Assembly (NCBI GenBank): GCA_030041515.1 | Contig: JASHNS010000062.1 | Coordinates: 1-64,000, forward strand | Reading direction: 5' to 3' | DNA length: 64,000 nt | Source of the DNA: Acidobacteriaceae bacterium | GTDB taxonomy: Bacteria; Acidobacteriota; Terriglobia; Terriglobales; Acidobacteriaceae | Shown here: positions 1 through 15,414 of the stretch, piece after piece | How positions within the stretch are numbered: position 1 is the first letter of the stretch | How the letters are laid out: the number at the start of each line of letters is the position of its first letter | Notes under the pieces: model-generated | Told to the model about the DNA's origin: nothing | What the model saw: only the letters and a program-made list of their open reading frames with translations | The model's database searches: none | Program-made: the position numbers and the translations under genes

Positions 1-4246
<4,246 letters not shown>

Positions 4247-4348
4247 ATCCAACTATAGCGGCCTTTCTCTCTCTGCCGAAAGCGGAATTCTCTTTTACGC
4301 CGTACAAATTTTCCTTATGAGCCAGCACATCCCCGATCGAGACAACCT

Positions 4349-4383
4349 GGGTGCCCCACATCTGCCTGAAGTTGGCAGATGTG
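4349..4383 (+). repeat. Palindromic repeat, family A (short variant)
   Basis: GGGTGCCCC is followed by an inverted repeat, CACATCTGCC / GGCAGATGTG, around a 7-base loop. The same design recurs at 7508-7543 and, reversed, at 22012-22045. It shares its GGGTGCCCC head with the longer family A elements but has a different stem. It lies between gltB and argR. Confidence 0.8.
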
Positions 4384-4412
4384 CGAGACCACGACACTTC
4401 GAGCAGCGAGCC

Positions 4413-4790
4413 GGGTGCCCCACCCTTGTCCGCAGCTTCATCGCGGACAGGGTGGGCCCGATCCCGACTACGGACTACCCGCTACCGAATCCCGATCACT
4501 GACTCCCAGGAACTGATCACTCTCAGGCTTCAGCCGGGTGCCCCACCCTTGTCCGCAGCGTCATCGCGGACAGGGTGGGCCCGATCCCGACTACGGACTA
4601 CCCGCTACCGAATCCCGATCACTGACTCCCAGGAACGGATCACCGATCCCTGATCACTCTCAGGCTTCAGCCGGGTGCCCCACCCTTGTCCGCAGTTTCA
4701 TCGCGGCCAGGGTGGATCCGATGCCGACTACCCGCTACCAAATCCTGATCGCAGACTGCTGACCACGGATCACCGGCCACTTCCAGGCTT
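4413..4790 (+). repeat. Tandem array of about three units built on family A palindromes
   Basis: Three family A elements start at 4413, 4536 and 4673. Each begins GGGTGCCCCACCCTTGTCC and ends GGACAGGGTGGG or a close variant. Between them lies a nearly identical spacer made of GACTACGGACTACCCGCTACC, GATCACTGACTCCCAGGAAC and CAGGCTTCAGCC. Unit lengths are 123 and 137 bases, and the third unit is partial and diverged. No protein-coding gene is supported between 4247 and 5112. Confidence 0.85.
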
Positions 4791-4930
4791 CAGCCCCTGC
4801 ACTTTGTATCAGGGCACGACTACACAGCTTGCGGAACAACACTCCCGGACAGGGGCTTTGTATCAGGGCACGACTTCAGTCGTGCCGAAAAGTGCACAAA
4901 AACAACCGGGCTTCAGCCCCTGCGCAATTC
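4786..4930 (+). repeat. Two family B palindromic repeats (one truncated)
   Basis: Family B consists of GGGCTTCAGCCCCTG followed by TTTGTATCAGGGCACGACT, TCA and GTCGTGCCGAAA. The first copy (about 4790-4825) loses its right arm. The second (about 4856-4895) is complete, with arms GGCACGACT/AGTCGTGCC, and is followed by another CGGGCTTCAGCCCCTG at about 4915-4930. Confidence 0.8.
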
Positions 4931-5014
4931 AGAAAGAGGCGCCCAGACCCTCGCGCGACCAGCGCGAAATCCCTGTCCCGTAAACCGCAGCCCGTAACCC
5001 CTGCATTCCCCTCT

Positions 5015-5050
5015 TGCATATTTATACATCGATCCTGTATTTTTATACAC
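5015..5050 (+). promoter_or_regulatory. Tandem ArgR-binding (ARG box) operator
   Basis: Two AT-rich near-palindromes lie in an otherwise GC-rich spacer: TGCATATTTATACA at 5015-5028 and TGTATTTTTATACA at 5036-5049. Their centres are 21 bases apart, which is the same-face spacing known for paired ARG boxes bound by an ArgR hexamer. They sit about 65-100 bases before argR, so autoregulation and control of the downstream arg genes are likely. Binding is inferred from sequence and context. Confidence 0.75.
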
Positions 5051-5112
5051 AGAGGCCTGCGGCCGTGTGACCCTGTTTTCCGCACAGCCGCACGTTTCAC
5101 GTGCACACTTCC

Positions 5113-5562
5113 ATGTCGAAGCAGGATCGCCACAGCACGATCCGCCACCTTGTCGCGGCGGAGCCGATCGCCAGCCAGGACGAGCTGCGCCGCAAGCTCG
5201 CGCGCCGCGGCTTCTCCGTCACCCAGGCCACGCTCTCTCGCGACATCCACGAGCTCCGCATCTACAAGGGCCCCGCCGGCTATGCCCTGCCCAACGGCAA
5301 CGGCCACGCTGAGCCGCAGGACGAGGAGCCCTCCGTCAACGAGGTGCTCGAAAGTTTCGGCATCGCCGTCCGCCAGGCGCAGAACCAGCTCGTCCTGCGC
5401 ACCACCAGCGGCGCCGCGCAGCCCGTCGCGCTCGCCATCGATCACGAGGCCTGGAGCGAAGTCGTCGGCACGCTGGCCGGCGACGACACCATTCTCATCA
5501 TCTGCGCCGACAGCAAAAAGGCGACGGCCCTCCGCGACAAACTGGAGCGCATGATCCGATGA
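5113..5562 (+). CDS. argR: Arginine repressor ArgR
   Basis: ArgR is the arginine-sensing transcriptional regulator of arginine metabolism. The 149-residue product has an N-terminal winged helix (about residues 1-70) with the family signature VTQATLSRDIHELRIYK. The C-terminal half (about 80-149) is the oligomerisation and arginine-binding domain, ending in GDDTILIICADSKKATALRDKL, where a GTxAGDDT-like motif binds arginine. ATG 5113 gives the typical MSKQDRHSTI start; an in-frame GTG at 5101 is possible, and neither has a clear Shine-Dalgarno. Paired ARG boxes lie upstream and argC follows after a single palindromic repeat. Confidence 0.93.
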   Translation: MSKQDRHSTIRHLVAAEPIASQDELRRKLARRGFSVTQATLSRDIHELRIYKGPAGYALPNGNGHAEPQDEEPSVNEVLESFGIAVRQAQNQLVLRTTSGAAQPVALAIDHEAWSEVVGTLAGDDTILIICADSKKATALRDKLERMIR

Positions 5563-5567
5563 ATTCC

Positions 5568-5603
5568 GGGTGCCCCACCCTTGTCGCGCAGCGACAGGGT
5601 GGG
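5568..5603 (+). repeat. Palindromic repeat, family A
   Basis: A 36-base element: GGGTGCCCCACCCTTGTCGC, then GCAGCGACAGGGTGGG. The arms CCCACCCTTGTCGC and GCGACAGGGTGGG pair into a strong hairpin. It occupies most of the 68-base spacer between argR and argC, with no terminator-like T tract after it. Confidence 0.85.
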
Positions 5604-5630
5604 ATAAGAGAAAGGCTTCGCTGATTATTG

Positions 5631-6686
5631 ATGACTGCCAATTCACAATCCGCAGTGTTGGGAGTGAGCGGCTACGCAGGCATGGAGCTCGCCCGCATCC
5701 TCCTGCGCCACCCGCGCCTCGGATCGACGCCGCCAATCTTCCTCGGCCGCCCCGACTCCGCAGCCGAGCCCCTCACCGCCGTCCACCCGCACCTCCTCGA
5801 CAACAACGGCAGCCGCGCGCTCCAGATCGAGCCCTTCTCCTGGGACCTCCTGCGCGATCGCGGCGTCCAGGTTCTCTTCCTCGCCACGCCCCATGAGCAG
5901 TCCCGCGAGCTCGTCCCCCACGCCCTCGAGCGCGGCCTCCGCGTCATCGACCTCAGCGGCGCGTGGCGTCTCGAGCATCCCGCTAACCGCGCCATCTACA
6001 AATTCTCTGACGAAGGCTCCTCCGTCGCCACCGCGATCCAGACCCAGGCCGTCTACGGCATGCCTGAGCTGCATCGCGACCAGATCCGTCACGCCCTGCT
6101 CGTTGCCAACCCCGGCTGCTACGCCACGTCCGTCATCCTCGCGCTCAAACCGCTCCTCGCGGCGGGCTGGGTCGACACCACCCACGGCATCGTCTGCGAC
6201 TCCAAATCCGGCGTCTCCGGCGCGGGCAAGGCGCCCTCGGCCAAAACCCACTTCATGCACGCAGCCGACAATCTCTCCGCGTACAACGTCTTCGGCCATC
6301 GCCACACCGGCGAGCTGCTCGAGCAGCTCGAGCTCGCCCCGGACCAGATCGTCTTCACGCCGCATCTGCTGCCCATCCCCCGCGGCATCCTCTCCACCAT
6401 CTACGTCTGGTTCCGTGAGCCGCACCAGCCCGCCCAGGTGGAAGCGCTCTACAAACAGTTCTTCGCCGAGAGCCCGCTGGTCCGCATCTTCGCCGCCAAC
6501 CACCTGCCGCAAATCCAGTACTCCGTCCGCACGAATTACTGCGACATCGGCTTCCATCTCTCCGCCGACGGCCGCCGCTGCGTCATCGTTTCCTGCCTCG
6601 ACAATCTGCTGAAAGGCGCTGCCGGCCAGGCGGTGCAAAACCTCAACCTCATGCTCGGCTTGCCCGAAGCGGAGGGCCTCGTATGA
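5631..6686 (+). CDS. argC: N-acetyl-gamma-glutamyl-phosphate reductase
   Basis: ArgC reduces N-acetylglutamyl phosphate to the semialdehyde with NADPH, the third step of arginine synthesis. The 351-residue product has the N-terminal Rossmann motif GVSGYAGMEL and the catalytic cysteine in NPGCYATS (Cys163). The substrate-domain motif HLLPIPRGILSTIY and the late cofactor-binding segment DNLLKGAAGQAVQNLN are also present. The length matches the family. ATG 5631 is preferred over an upstream TTG at 5628. The 3' end overlaps argB by four bases (ATGA), which implies translational coupling. Confidence 0.95.
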   Translation: MTANSQSAVLGVSGYAGMELARILLRHPRLGSTPPIFLGRPDSAAEPLTAVHPHLLDNNGSRALQIEPFSWDLLRDRGVQVLFLATPHEQSRELVPHALERGLRVIDLSGAWRLEHPANRAIYKFSDEGSSVATAIQTQAVYGMPELHRDQIRHALLVANPGCYATSVILALKPLLAAGWVDTTHGIVCDSKSGVSGAGKAPSAKTHFMHAADNLSAYNVFGHRHTGELLEQLELAPDQIVFTPHLLPIPRGILSTIYVWFREPHQPAQVEALYKQFFAESPLVRIFAANHLPQIQYSVRTNYCDIGFHLSADGRRCVIVSCLDNLLKGAAGQAVQNLNLMLGLPEAEGLV

Positions 6687-7465
6687 AATTTGTCGTCAAA
6701 CTCGGGGGCGCCACGCTCGAGAATCCCGAGCTTCTCCACCAGTGCGCCCAGGCCATCGCCGTCCTCGCCAAAGACGGCAATCAGGTCGCCGTCGTCCATG
6801 GCGGCGGCGTCCAGCTCACCCGCACCCTCAAACAGCTCGGCAAGGTGAGCGAGTTCGTCGCCGGCCTGCGCGTCACCGACGCTGAAACTCGCGACACCGC
6901 GCTCATGGTCCTCGGAGGCGGGGTGAATAAAGCCCTCGTGGCCGCGCTCGGCTCGCACGGCCAGCCCGCCGTCGGTCTCTCCGGCGGCGACGGACTCGTC
7001 TTCCGCGCCCGCAAAAAACAGACCGCGCCCGACCTCGGCTTTGTCGGCGAAATCGCCGCTGCCGATCCGCGCTGGCTCGAAACCATCTGGAAGATGGGCG
7101 CTGTCCCCGTCATCTCGTCGATCGCCCTCGGCTTCGATGGCGAGTACTACAACATCAACGCCGACGAGATGGCCGCGGCCTGCGCCGGCGCCTGCCAGGC
7201 CGACGCCCTCGTTTTCCTCACCGACGTCCCAGGCGTTCTCGCCGCCGACGGCTCCGTGATGCGCTGGCTCTCGCTCAATCAAATCCCCGAGCTCACCGCG
7301 CAGGAAGTCATCAAGGGCGGCATGCTGCCCAAGCTCAGCGCCTGCCGCGAAGCCCTGCTCAACGGCGTCAAGCGCGTCCGCATCCTGCCCGCGAAGGAAG
7401 CCGATCTCCTGCCCGATCTCTGCAGCGCCCGCATCCCTCACGGCACCGAGGTGATGGTCGCATGA
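6683..7465 (+). CDS. argB: Acetylglutamate kinase
   Basis: ArgB phosphorylates N-acetylglutamate with ATP. It is a 260-residue amino-acid-kinase-fold protein with the early KLGGATLEN lysine/glycine loop, VVHGGGVQLT, the substrate-binding segment GLRVTDAETRD and the ATP-side motif INADEMAAACAGA, followed by LTDVPGVL and GGMLPKL. It lacks the longer N-terminal helix found in hexameric arginine-inhibited NAGKs, so feedback control may resemble the short E. coli type (inference). It overlaps argC by ATGA. A 319-base repeat-filled gap separates it from argD. Confidence 0.95.
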   Translation: MKFVVKLGGATLENPELLHQCAQAIAVLAKDGNQVAVVHGGGVQLTRTLKQLGKVSEFVAGLRVTDAETRDTALMVLGGGVNKALVAALGSHGQPAVGLSGGDGLVFRARKKQTAPDLGFVGEIAAADPRWLETIWKMGAVPVISSIALGFDGEYYNINADEMAAACAGACQADALVFLTDVPGVLAADGSVMRWLSLNQIPELTAQEVIKGGMLPKLSACREALLNGVKRVRILPAKEADLLPDLCSARIPHGTEVMVA

Positions 7466-7507
7466 CAACAGCGATCAGAGCGCAGAGCGCAGAACTCAGA
7501 ACACTCC

Positions 7508-7543
7508 GGGTGCCCTACATCTGCCCGGTTTTGGCAGATGTAG
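7508..7543 (+). repeat. Palindromic repeat, family A (short variant)
   Basis: GGGTGCCC is followed by TACATCTGCCC and, after a short loop, GGCAGATGTAG. It is the first of three palindromic elements filling the argB-argD spacer. I see no credible gene in 7466-7784. Confidence 0.75.
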
Positions 7544-7616
7544 GAATGCAAGGCACTCCATCAGGAGTGACTTCAATTTCGCGCAGCAGAATGGCGCTGG
7601 AAGCCCCGCCCCTGCC

Positions 7617-7775
7617 AATTCCGCGCAGCGGAATGACGGTAGAAGCCTCGGCCTTCAGGCCGAGGAAAGCGGCTCACAGATTAGAGGGCTTCAGCCCCCG
7701 CGCTTTGTATCAGGGCATGACTTCAGTCGTGCCGAAACTGGCCCAAAGGAACCTGGGCTTTAGCCCCTGTGGTTT
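7617..7775 (+). repeat. Family C plus family B palindromic repeats in the argB-argD spacer
   Basis: Family C (about 7617-7670) is a pair of hairpins: AATTCCGCGCAGCGGAATGA, then GGTAGAAGCC and CTCGGCCTTCAGGCCGAGG. Family B follows, with GGGCTTCAGCCC, TTTGTATCAGGGCATGACT and AGTCGTGCCGAAA, and closes with GGGCTTTAGCCCCTGTG just before the argD start. Single-base differences from other copies show independent drift. Confidence 0.8.
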
Positions 7776-7784
7776 GAGAGAACA

Positions 7785-9035
7785 ATGACCCTCGACGAAA
7801 TCAAATCCGCCGAATCGAAGCTGTTACTCGGAACCTACGACCGCAATCCCCTGCTCTTCGAGCGCGGCGAAGGCGTGTATCTGGAAACCCCAGACGGCGC
7901 GCGCTACCTCGATCTCCTCAGCGGCATCGGCGTCAATGCCCTCGGCTACGCGCACCCCGCCATCGAGCACGCCATCGCCGAGCAGAGCCGCAAGCTCCTC
8001 CACACATCCAACCTCTACTACCACCAGGGCCAGGCCTCTCTCGCCGCGCGTCTCACCCGCATCACCGGCCTCGATCGCGTCTTCTTCGCCAACTCCGGAG
8101 CCGAAGTCAACGAGGCCGCGCTCAAGCTCGCCCGCGCCTATGCCGGATTGCGACGCAGCGAAGGCGCGCCCCTCGGCACCAAAATCCTCGCTCTCGAAAA
8201 CAGCTTCCACGGCCGCACCATGGGCGCGGTCGCTGCCACCTGGAAGGACAAATACCGCGAGCCCTTCGCCCCGGTCATGCCCGGCGTCGAATTCGTCCGC
8301 TTCAACGATGTCGCCGACCTCAAAGCCAAATTCTCCACGGACGTCTGCGCCATCCTCCTCGAAGTCCTCCAGGGAGAAGGCGGCATTCAACAGCTTTCGC
8401 AGGAATTCCTGACCGCGGCGCGCGATCTCACCCGCTCCACCGGCGCACTGCTCATTGCCGACGAGATCCAGTCCGGCATGGGCCGCACCGGCCGCTGGTG
8501 CGCCTATCAGCATTATGGAATCCTCCCCGATGCCGTCACCCTCGCCAAACCGCTTGCCGGCGGCATTCCTCTCGGCGCGCTCGTTTGCAGTGAAGAAGCC
8601 GCCCGCGCCATCCACGCCGGCATGCACGGCACCACCTTCGGCGGCGGACCGCTGGCCTGCGCGGTGGCCGTCGCGGTCATCGACGCCATCGAGAGCGGCC
8701 ATCTCCTCGATCATGTAACCGATATCGGTACATATTTCAGGAATAGGCTCCAGCAACTGGCACGCAACCACTCCGCCATCGTCGAAGTCCGTGGCCTCGG
8801 CCTCATGCTCGCCGTCGAGCTCGACTCTGCCGACCTGGCGAAGCATGTTCTCGCCGAAATGATGAAGCGTCGCATCCTCATCAATCGCACCAGCGAAACC
8901 GTCCTGCGTTTTCTGCCCCCCTTCATCCTCGAGCGCGAGCATGTGGACACGGCCGTCAGCGCCCTCAGCGAAATTCTCAGCGAACAACCCGCGGTCGCCG
9001 CGGCCCCAGCGGGAGGAACCCACCATGCCAGGTAA
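7785..9035 (+). CDS. argD: Acetylornithine aminotransferase
   Basis: ArgD is the PLP enzyme that converts N-acetylglutamate semialdehyde to N-acetylornithine with glutamate as amino donor. The 416-residue class III aminotransferase shows SGIGVNALGYAHP near the N-terminus, FFANSGAEVNEAALKLAR, the PLP-contacting aspartate in LLIADEIQSGMGRTG, and the Schiff-base lysine in LAKPLAGGIPLG (Lys255). GTTFGGGPLAC is the phosphate-binding element of the neighbouring subunit. The C-terminus carries a short alanine/proline-rich tail. The gene ends inside the argF start region, overlapping it by 11 bases. Confidence 0.94.
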   Translation: MTLDEIKSAESKLLLGTYDRNPLLFERGEGVYLETPDGARYLDLLSGIGVNALGYAHPAIEHAIAEQSRKLLHTSNLYYHQGQASLAARLTRITGLDRVFFANSGAEVNEAALKLARAYAGLRRSEGAPLGTKILALENSFHGRTMGAVAATWKDKYREPFAPVMPGVEFVRFNDVADLKAKFSTDVCAILLEVLQGEGGIQQLSQEFLTAARDLTRSTGALLIADEIQSGMGRTGRWCAYQHYGILPDAVTLAKPLAGGIPLGALVCSEEAARAIHAGMHGTTFGGGPLACAVAVAVIDAIESGHLLDHVTDIGTYFRNRLQQLARNHSAIVEVRGLGLMLAVELDSADLAKHVLAEMMKRRILINRTSETVLRFLPPFILEREHVDTAVSALSEILSEQPAVAAAPAGGTHHAR

Positions 9036-10014
9036 GCCGGTCTTAGTTCAGGAACTTGACTCCGTGCATCCCAGCGAGTCGCTCGCCGGACGCGATCTCT
9101 GCTCTGTCGCCGATCTCACCCCCGGCGAGTTGCACGCCACTCTCCAGCTCGCCCACCAGGTCAAGCGCGAGCCCGCCGAATTCCGCTGGGCTCTCGACGC
9201 GAAGCAGATGGTCATGTTCTTTGAGAAGGCTTCCCTGCGCACCCGCCTCACGTTTGAGACCGCCATCAACACTCTCGGCGGCGCGGCCGTCTTCGTCGAT
9301 CAGACCCAGTCGCCCCTCGGCGAGCGTGAGTCCATCGCCGACATCGCCCGCAACGTCGAGCGCTGGGTTCAGGTCATCGTGCTGCGCACCTACGCGCACG
9401 ACACCATCACGGAAATGGCCCAGTACGCCAGCGTCCCCGTCATCAACGCGCTCAGCGATCTCGAGCATCCCTGCCAGGCCATCGCCGACTTCATGACCCT
9501 CCAGGAGCGCTTCGGCAATCTCCGCGGATTCAACTTCACCTACGTCGGCGACGGCAACAACGTCTGCCACTCCCTCATGCTCACTGCGGCGCTGCTCGGC
9601 GCGCACTGCACCGTCGGCACCCCGCGCAACTACGCGCCCAAGGCGGACATCGTCGCCCAGGCCCGGGCCATCGCCAACGTCACCGGCTCGCACGTCACGC
9701 TGGTCAACGATCCCATCGCCGCCGTCAAAGATGCCGACGCCATCTACACCGACGTCTGCACCAGCATGGGCCAGGAGCATGAGGCCACCAAGCGCGCGCC
9801 CATCTTCAAGCCGTATCAGGTGAATGAAGCGCTGATGGGGCACGCCTCGCCGAACGCGGTCTTCATGCACTGCCTGCCCGCGCATCGCAACGCCGAAGTG
9901 ACGGACGCGGTGCTCGACGGCCCGCAGTCCGTCGTCTTCGATCAGGCCGAGAACCGCATGCACGCGCAGAAGGCTCTGCTCCTCATGCTCCTCGGCGCCG
10001 GCGGGAAAGCATAA
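9025..10014 (+). CDS. argF: Ornithine carbamoyltransferase
   Basis: The enzyme joins carbamoyl phosphate and ornithine to give citrulline. The 329-residue product carries the carbamoyl-phosphate loop as SLRTRLTFE (the S-x-R-T-R form), HPCQAIADFMTLQE, and the ornithine-binding HCLPAHR near the C-terminus. ATG 9025 is chosen because GGAGG at 9012-9016 lies eight bases before it; the frame is open further upstream without a ribosome site. The start lies inside the end of argD, so the two are probably translationally coupled. HCLPAHR argues for ornithine rather than acetyl- or succinyl-ornithine as substrate. Confidence 0.93.
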   Translation: MPGKPVLVQELDSVHPSESLAGRDLCSVADLTPGELHATLQLAHQVKREPAEFRWALDAKQMVMFFEKASLRTRLTFETAINTLGGAAVFVDQTQSPLGERESIADIARNVERWVQVIVLRTYAHDTITEMAQYASVPVINALSDLEHPCQAIADFMTLQERFGNLRGFNFTYVGDGNNVCHSLMLTAALLGAHCTVGTPRNYAPKADIVAQARAIANVTGSHVTLVNDPIAAVKDADAIYTDVCTSMGQEHEATKRAPIFKPYQVNEALMGHASPNAVFMHCLPAHRNAEVTDAVLDGPQSVVFDQAENRMHAQKALLLMLLGAGGKA

Positions 10015-10028
10015 ATGTTAATTTTGGA

Positions 10029-10232
10029 TGCCGCGCAGCGGCATGACGGTAGAAGCCCCGGCCTTCAGGCCGGGGAAAAGATGTTGGGGGAGTCGGGCCT
10101 TCAGGCCCGGACTTTGTATCAGGGCACGACTTCAGTCGTGCCGATGGGAACGCAATATAGCAAGGGCTTTAGCCCCTGTGGAGTTTAGAAAGAACCGGGT
10201 GCCCCACCCTTGTCGCGCAGCGACAGGGTGGG
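10029..10232 (+). repeat. Composite C-B-A palindromic repeat block in the argF-argG spacer
   Basis: In order: family C (GCCGCGCAGCGGCATGACGG, then CCCCGGCCTTCAGGCCGGGG), family B (CGGGCCTTCAGGCCCGG, TTTGTATCAGGGCACGACTT, CAGTCGTGCCGA, later GGGCTTTAGCCCCTGTGG), and family A at 10197-10232. The whole 257-base spacer between argF and argG is repeat except for a short tail of GCTGACTACTGATCACTG. Confidence 0.85.
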
Positions 10233-10250
10233 CTGATCGCTGACTACTGA

Positions 10251-13070
<2,820 letters not shown>

Positions 13071-13084
<14 letters not shown>

Positions 13085-13592
13085 GGCCCGCCTCCAGGAC
13101 GCCACCAACGTCTACGAGCTCGTCAACTCGCTCTCCTTCGACGGCACCCTCCTCCGCCGCCCCTTCGCCGAGATCTGCGAGAATGTCCGCGACTTCACCG
13201 TCGCCGAATCCGAAGGCGGCATCTTCCTCGGCTGCGGCGCGCTGCACCTCTACGGCCCGCATCTCGCCGAGGTCCGCTCCATCGTCGTCAAGCCCGAAGC
13301 AAAAAGTCACGGTGTCGGTGGCGAATTGCTCCAGACCCTCCTCGCCGAAGCCGAAGACCACGGCGTCGGCTGCGTCTGCCTCTTCACGCGCATCCCCGAC
13401 TTCTTCTTCCGCTACGGATTCCGCGAGGTCCAGGACCGCGCCGCCCTGCCCGACAAAATTTTCAAGGATTGCCAGAACTGCCCGCGTCTCTACAAGTGCG
13501 ACGAAGTCGCCATGGCCCGCGGCCAGGTGCCGAAGGTCTCCATCCTCGGCCCCCGCATCGAAGCCGAGCAGCTCGTCCGCCTCACCACCTGA
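13071..13592 (+). CDS. GNAT N-acetyltransferase, probable short-form N-acetylglutamate synthase
   Basis: A 173-residue single-domain GNAT with the acetyl-CoA loop VKPEAKSHGVGGELL (about residues 73-87) and LFTRIPDFFFRYGFREV in the second half. Its size and its place at the end of the arg cluster match short ArgA-type synthases such as mycobacterial Rv2747, so N-acetylation of glutamate, the first pathway step, is the likely job. ATG 13071 is chosen because GGAGG ends six bases upstream (13060-13064). It overlaps argH by 14 bases. Cys134, Cys137 and Cys143 (CQNCPRLYKC) form a possible metal site, whose meaning I do not know. Confidence 0.8.
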
Positions 13593-13651
13593 CCAACAGA
13601 AGGTTGGCGCAGAAGATTCCGAGACCGCGGCTTCGTATCACGACCCGACTT

Positions 13652-14180
13652 ACCCCGTGCCGGGTGCCCCACCCTCGTCGCGCAGCGACAGGGTGGGCCT
13701 CAAACACACAAGGTGCCGCAACGCGGCACGACGGTAGAAGCCTCGGCCTTCAAGGCCGAGGAAAAGCAGCTCGCAGTTGAGCGGGCTTCAGCCCCGGCGT
13801 TTTGTATCAGGGCGCGACCTTGTGGTTGCGAAAAAACATTCCGAGACCGGGGCTTTGTATCAGGGCACGACTTCAGTCGTGCCGAAACCAGCCCATAAAG
13901 ATCCGGGCTTCAGCCCTGCACCTTCCCCCGTGCCGGGTGCCCCACCCTCGTCGCGCAGCGATAGGGTGGGCCTCAAACACACAAGGTGCCGCAACGCGGC
14001 ACGACGGTAGAAGCCTCGGCCTTCAAGGCCGAGGAAAAGCAGCTCGCAGTTGAGCGGGCTTCAGCCCCTGCGTCCTTGCGAAAAAGTATTCCGAGACAGC
14101 GTCCTTGTATCAGGGCACGACTTCAGTCGTGCCGAAACAAGCCCATAAAGATCCGGGCTTCAGCCCCTGCGCCTTCCCCC
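13652..14180 (+). repeat. Tandem duplication of an A-C-B repeat block
   Basis: Family A, then C, then B is present twice in a row. The two A elements start at 13662 and 13935, a 273-base period. Both copies share GGCCTCAAACACACAAGG, GTGCCGCAACGCGGCACGAC and CCTCGGCCTTCAAGGCCGAG almost without change. The first copy holds an extra degenerate family B hairpin (about 13799-13835) that the second copy has reduced. The block fills the 13593-14212 gap between the arg genes and the convergent GT9 gene. No real gene is seen in it. Confidence 0.85.
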
Positions 14181-14212
14181 AAAGCCGCGCCCACCCGCAT
14201 CGTTTTAAAAAC

Positions 14213-15349
14213 TCACTCGCGCCCAACCCGCGAAAAGTCTTCACCTCTGCCCTCCTGCCACGCGTCCATCGCCGCCGCCAGCATCTCCTCCACCGTCACC
14301 GACGCAATGCATTTCTTCTTCTGCTCGATGCAGGTCGTCAATCCGCATCCCGCGCAATCGACTTCATGGCGCACCACGACGTGGCCCTTCCCCGGCGGAA
14401 ACCAGATTCCACGCCGATCGCGAGCGCCAAACACCAGCGCGCACGGAACCCCCTGCGACGCGGCTAAATGCTTCGGGCCGCTGTCCGGGCCCAGAAACAA
14501 TTCCGCCTTCCGCAGCACGGCCGCTGTCTCCCGCGGCGTCAGCTCGCCGCACAGATTCAGCGTCGTCCCGCTCCAGGCCGCGCCCGCAAATTCGCTCGTC
14601 GCAAAATCATCCTTCGCTCCTACCAGTACCAGCGCGCGATCGCGCATCTGCTCGCTCACGCGTCCCAACAGCGCTCGCCAATTCTCCTGCCCCCAGTCAT
14701 TCGCCTGCATCTTCGTTCCCGGACCGCAGGCGACAAACGGCGCGCCACCCAGCGGAGCCAGCGCCGCTCGCGCTCGCGCCAGTTCCTTCTCCGTCAGCCG
14801 CAGATCCCAGTTCCTCAGATCGTTCACGTCCGCATCGCCCAGCGGCTGCACGCAACGCAGGAAGCGTGCTGCCTCCTGCTCCCACAGCCCGCTCGCGGCA
14901 TCGTACCGGCATTGCCCCAGATCGCCTTCCGGCACGCCAACAAACTGCCGGATTCCGCATGCGCGGAAGAATCGCACATCCCGCGCCAGCGCACTCTCGC
15001 CACGCGGCTGCGTCAGATACACCAGCACCTGCGGCCGGAATCGCCGAATCTCCCACATGAGCTTTGCCAATTCCAGCGGATTCCTGGTGCCCACCGGATA
15101 GCTCATCGTCCCCTGCACCAGTCCGGAATCCTGCAGAATCGCCCACGCCGCCGGAGCCTTCGCATGCACTGGAAGATTTGTCAGCAGCCGCCGCTCCGCC
15201 TGAGGAAACGCCCGCTCCACCACATGCAGCGCCGGCAGCGCCACCACCGTGTCCCCCAGGCTTCCCAGCCGGTAGATCAGCACCCGTTGCACGGCCGCCG
15301 GATCGAAGCTCAGCGATCGGTCACCCAATCCATCCTTCTCCTGATCCAT
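14213..15349 (-). CDS. Glycosyltransferase family 9 (heptosyltransferase-like)
   Basis: A 378-residue GT-B enzyme of the ADP-heptose:LPS transferase type, expected at the inner membrane's cytoplasmic face in lipopolysaccharide core or related glycan assembly. It begins RVLIYRLGSLGDTVVALPAL, the classical GT9 opening. FLGPDSGPKHLAASQGVPC is the nucleotide-sugar binding segment and GCGLTTC with KKKCI the family's C-terminal cysteine cluster. ATG 15349 (MDQEKDG) is preferred; an in-frame GTG at 15388 would add 13 residues. The true acceptor and sugar cannot be read from sequence. It lies 65 bases downstream of ugd on the same strand. Confidence 0.85.
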   Translation of the reverse strand: MDQEKDGLGDRSLSFDPAAVQRVLIYRLGSLGDTVVALPALHVVERAFPQAERRLLTNLPVHAKAPAAWAILQDSGLVQGTMSYPVGTRNPLELAKLMWEIRRFRPQVLVYLTQPRGESALARDVRFFRACGIRQFVGVPEGDLGQCRYDAASGLWEQEAARFLRCVQPLGDADVNDLRNWDLRLTEKELARARAALAPLGGAPFVACGPGTKMQANDWGQENWRALLGRVSEQMRDRALVLVGAKDDFATSEFAGAAWSGTTLNLCGELTPRETAAVLRKAELFLGPDSGPKHLAASQGVPCALVFGARDRRGIWFPPGKGHVVVRHEVDCAGCGLTTCIEQKKKCIASVTVEEMLAAAMDAWQEGRGEDFSRVGRE

Positions 15350-15414
15350 TGAGGGCGCACCGCGCCGGCCGCGCCGGGCCCGGATCACCGATCACTGTCC
15401 ACGGATCGCTGTCG

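Noticed and set aside
4829-5100. Open frames through the repeat region before argR
   Set aside because: Their translations (e.g. RARLQSCR, GCPTLV-like peptides) come from the palindromic repeats and recur at every copy; no ribosome site.
7462-7784. 108-residue plus-strand frame between argB and argD
   Set aside because: Entirely composed of repeat families A, B and C.
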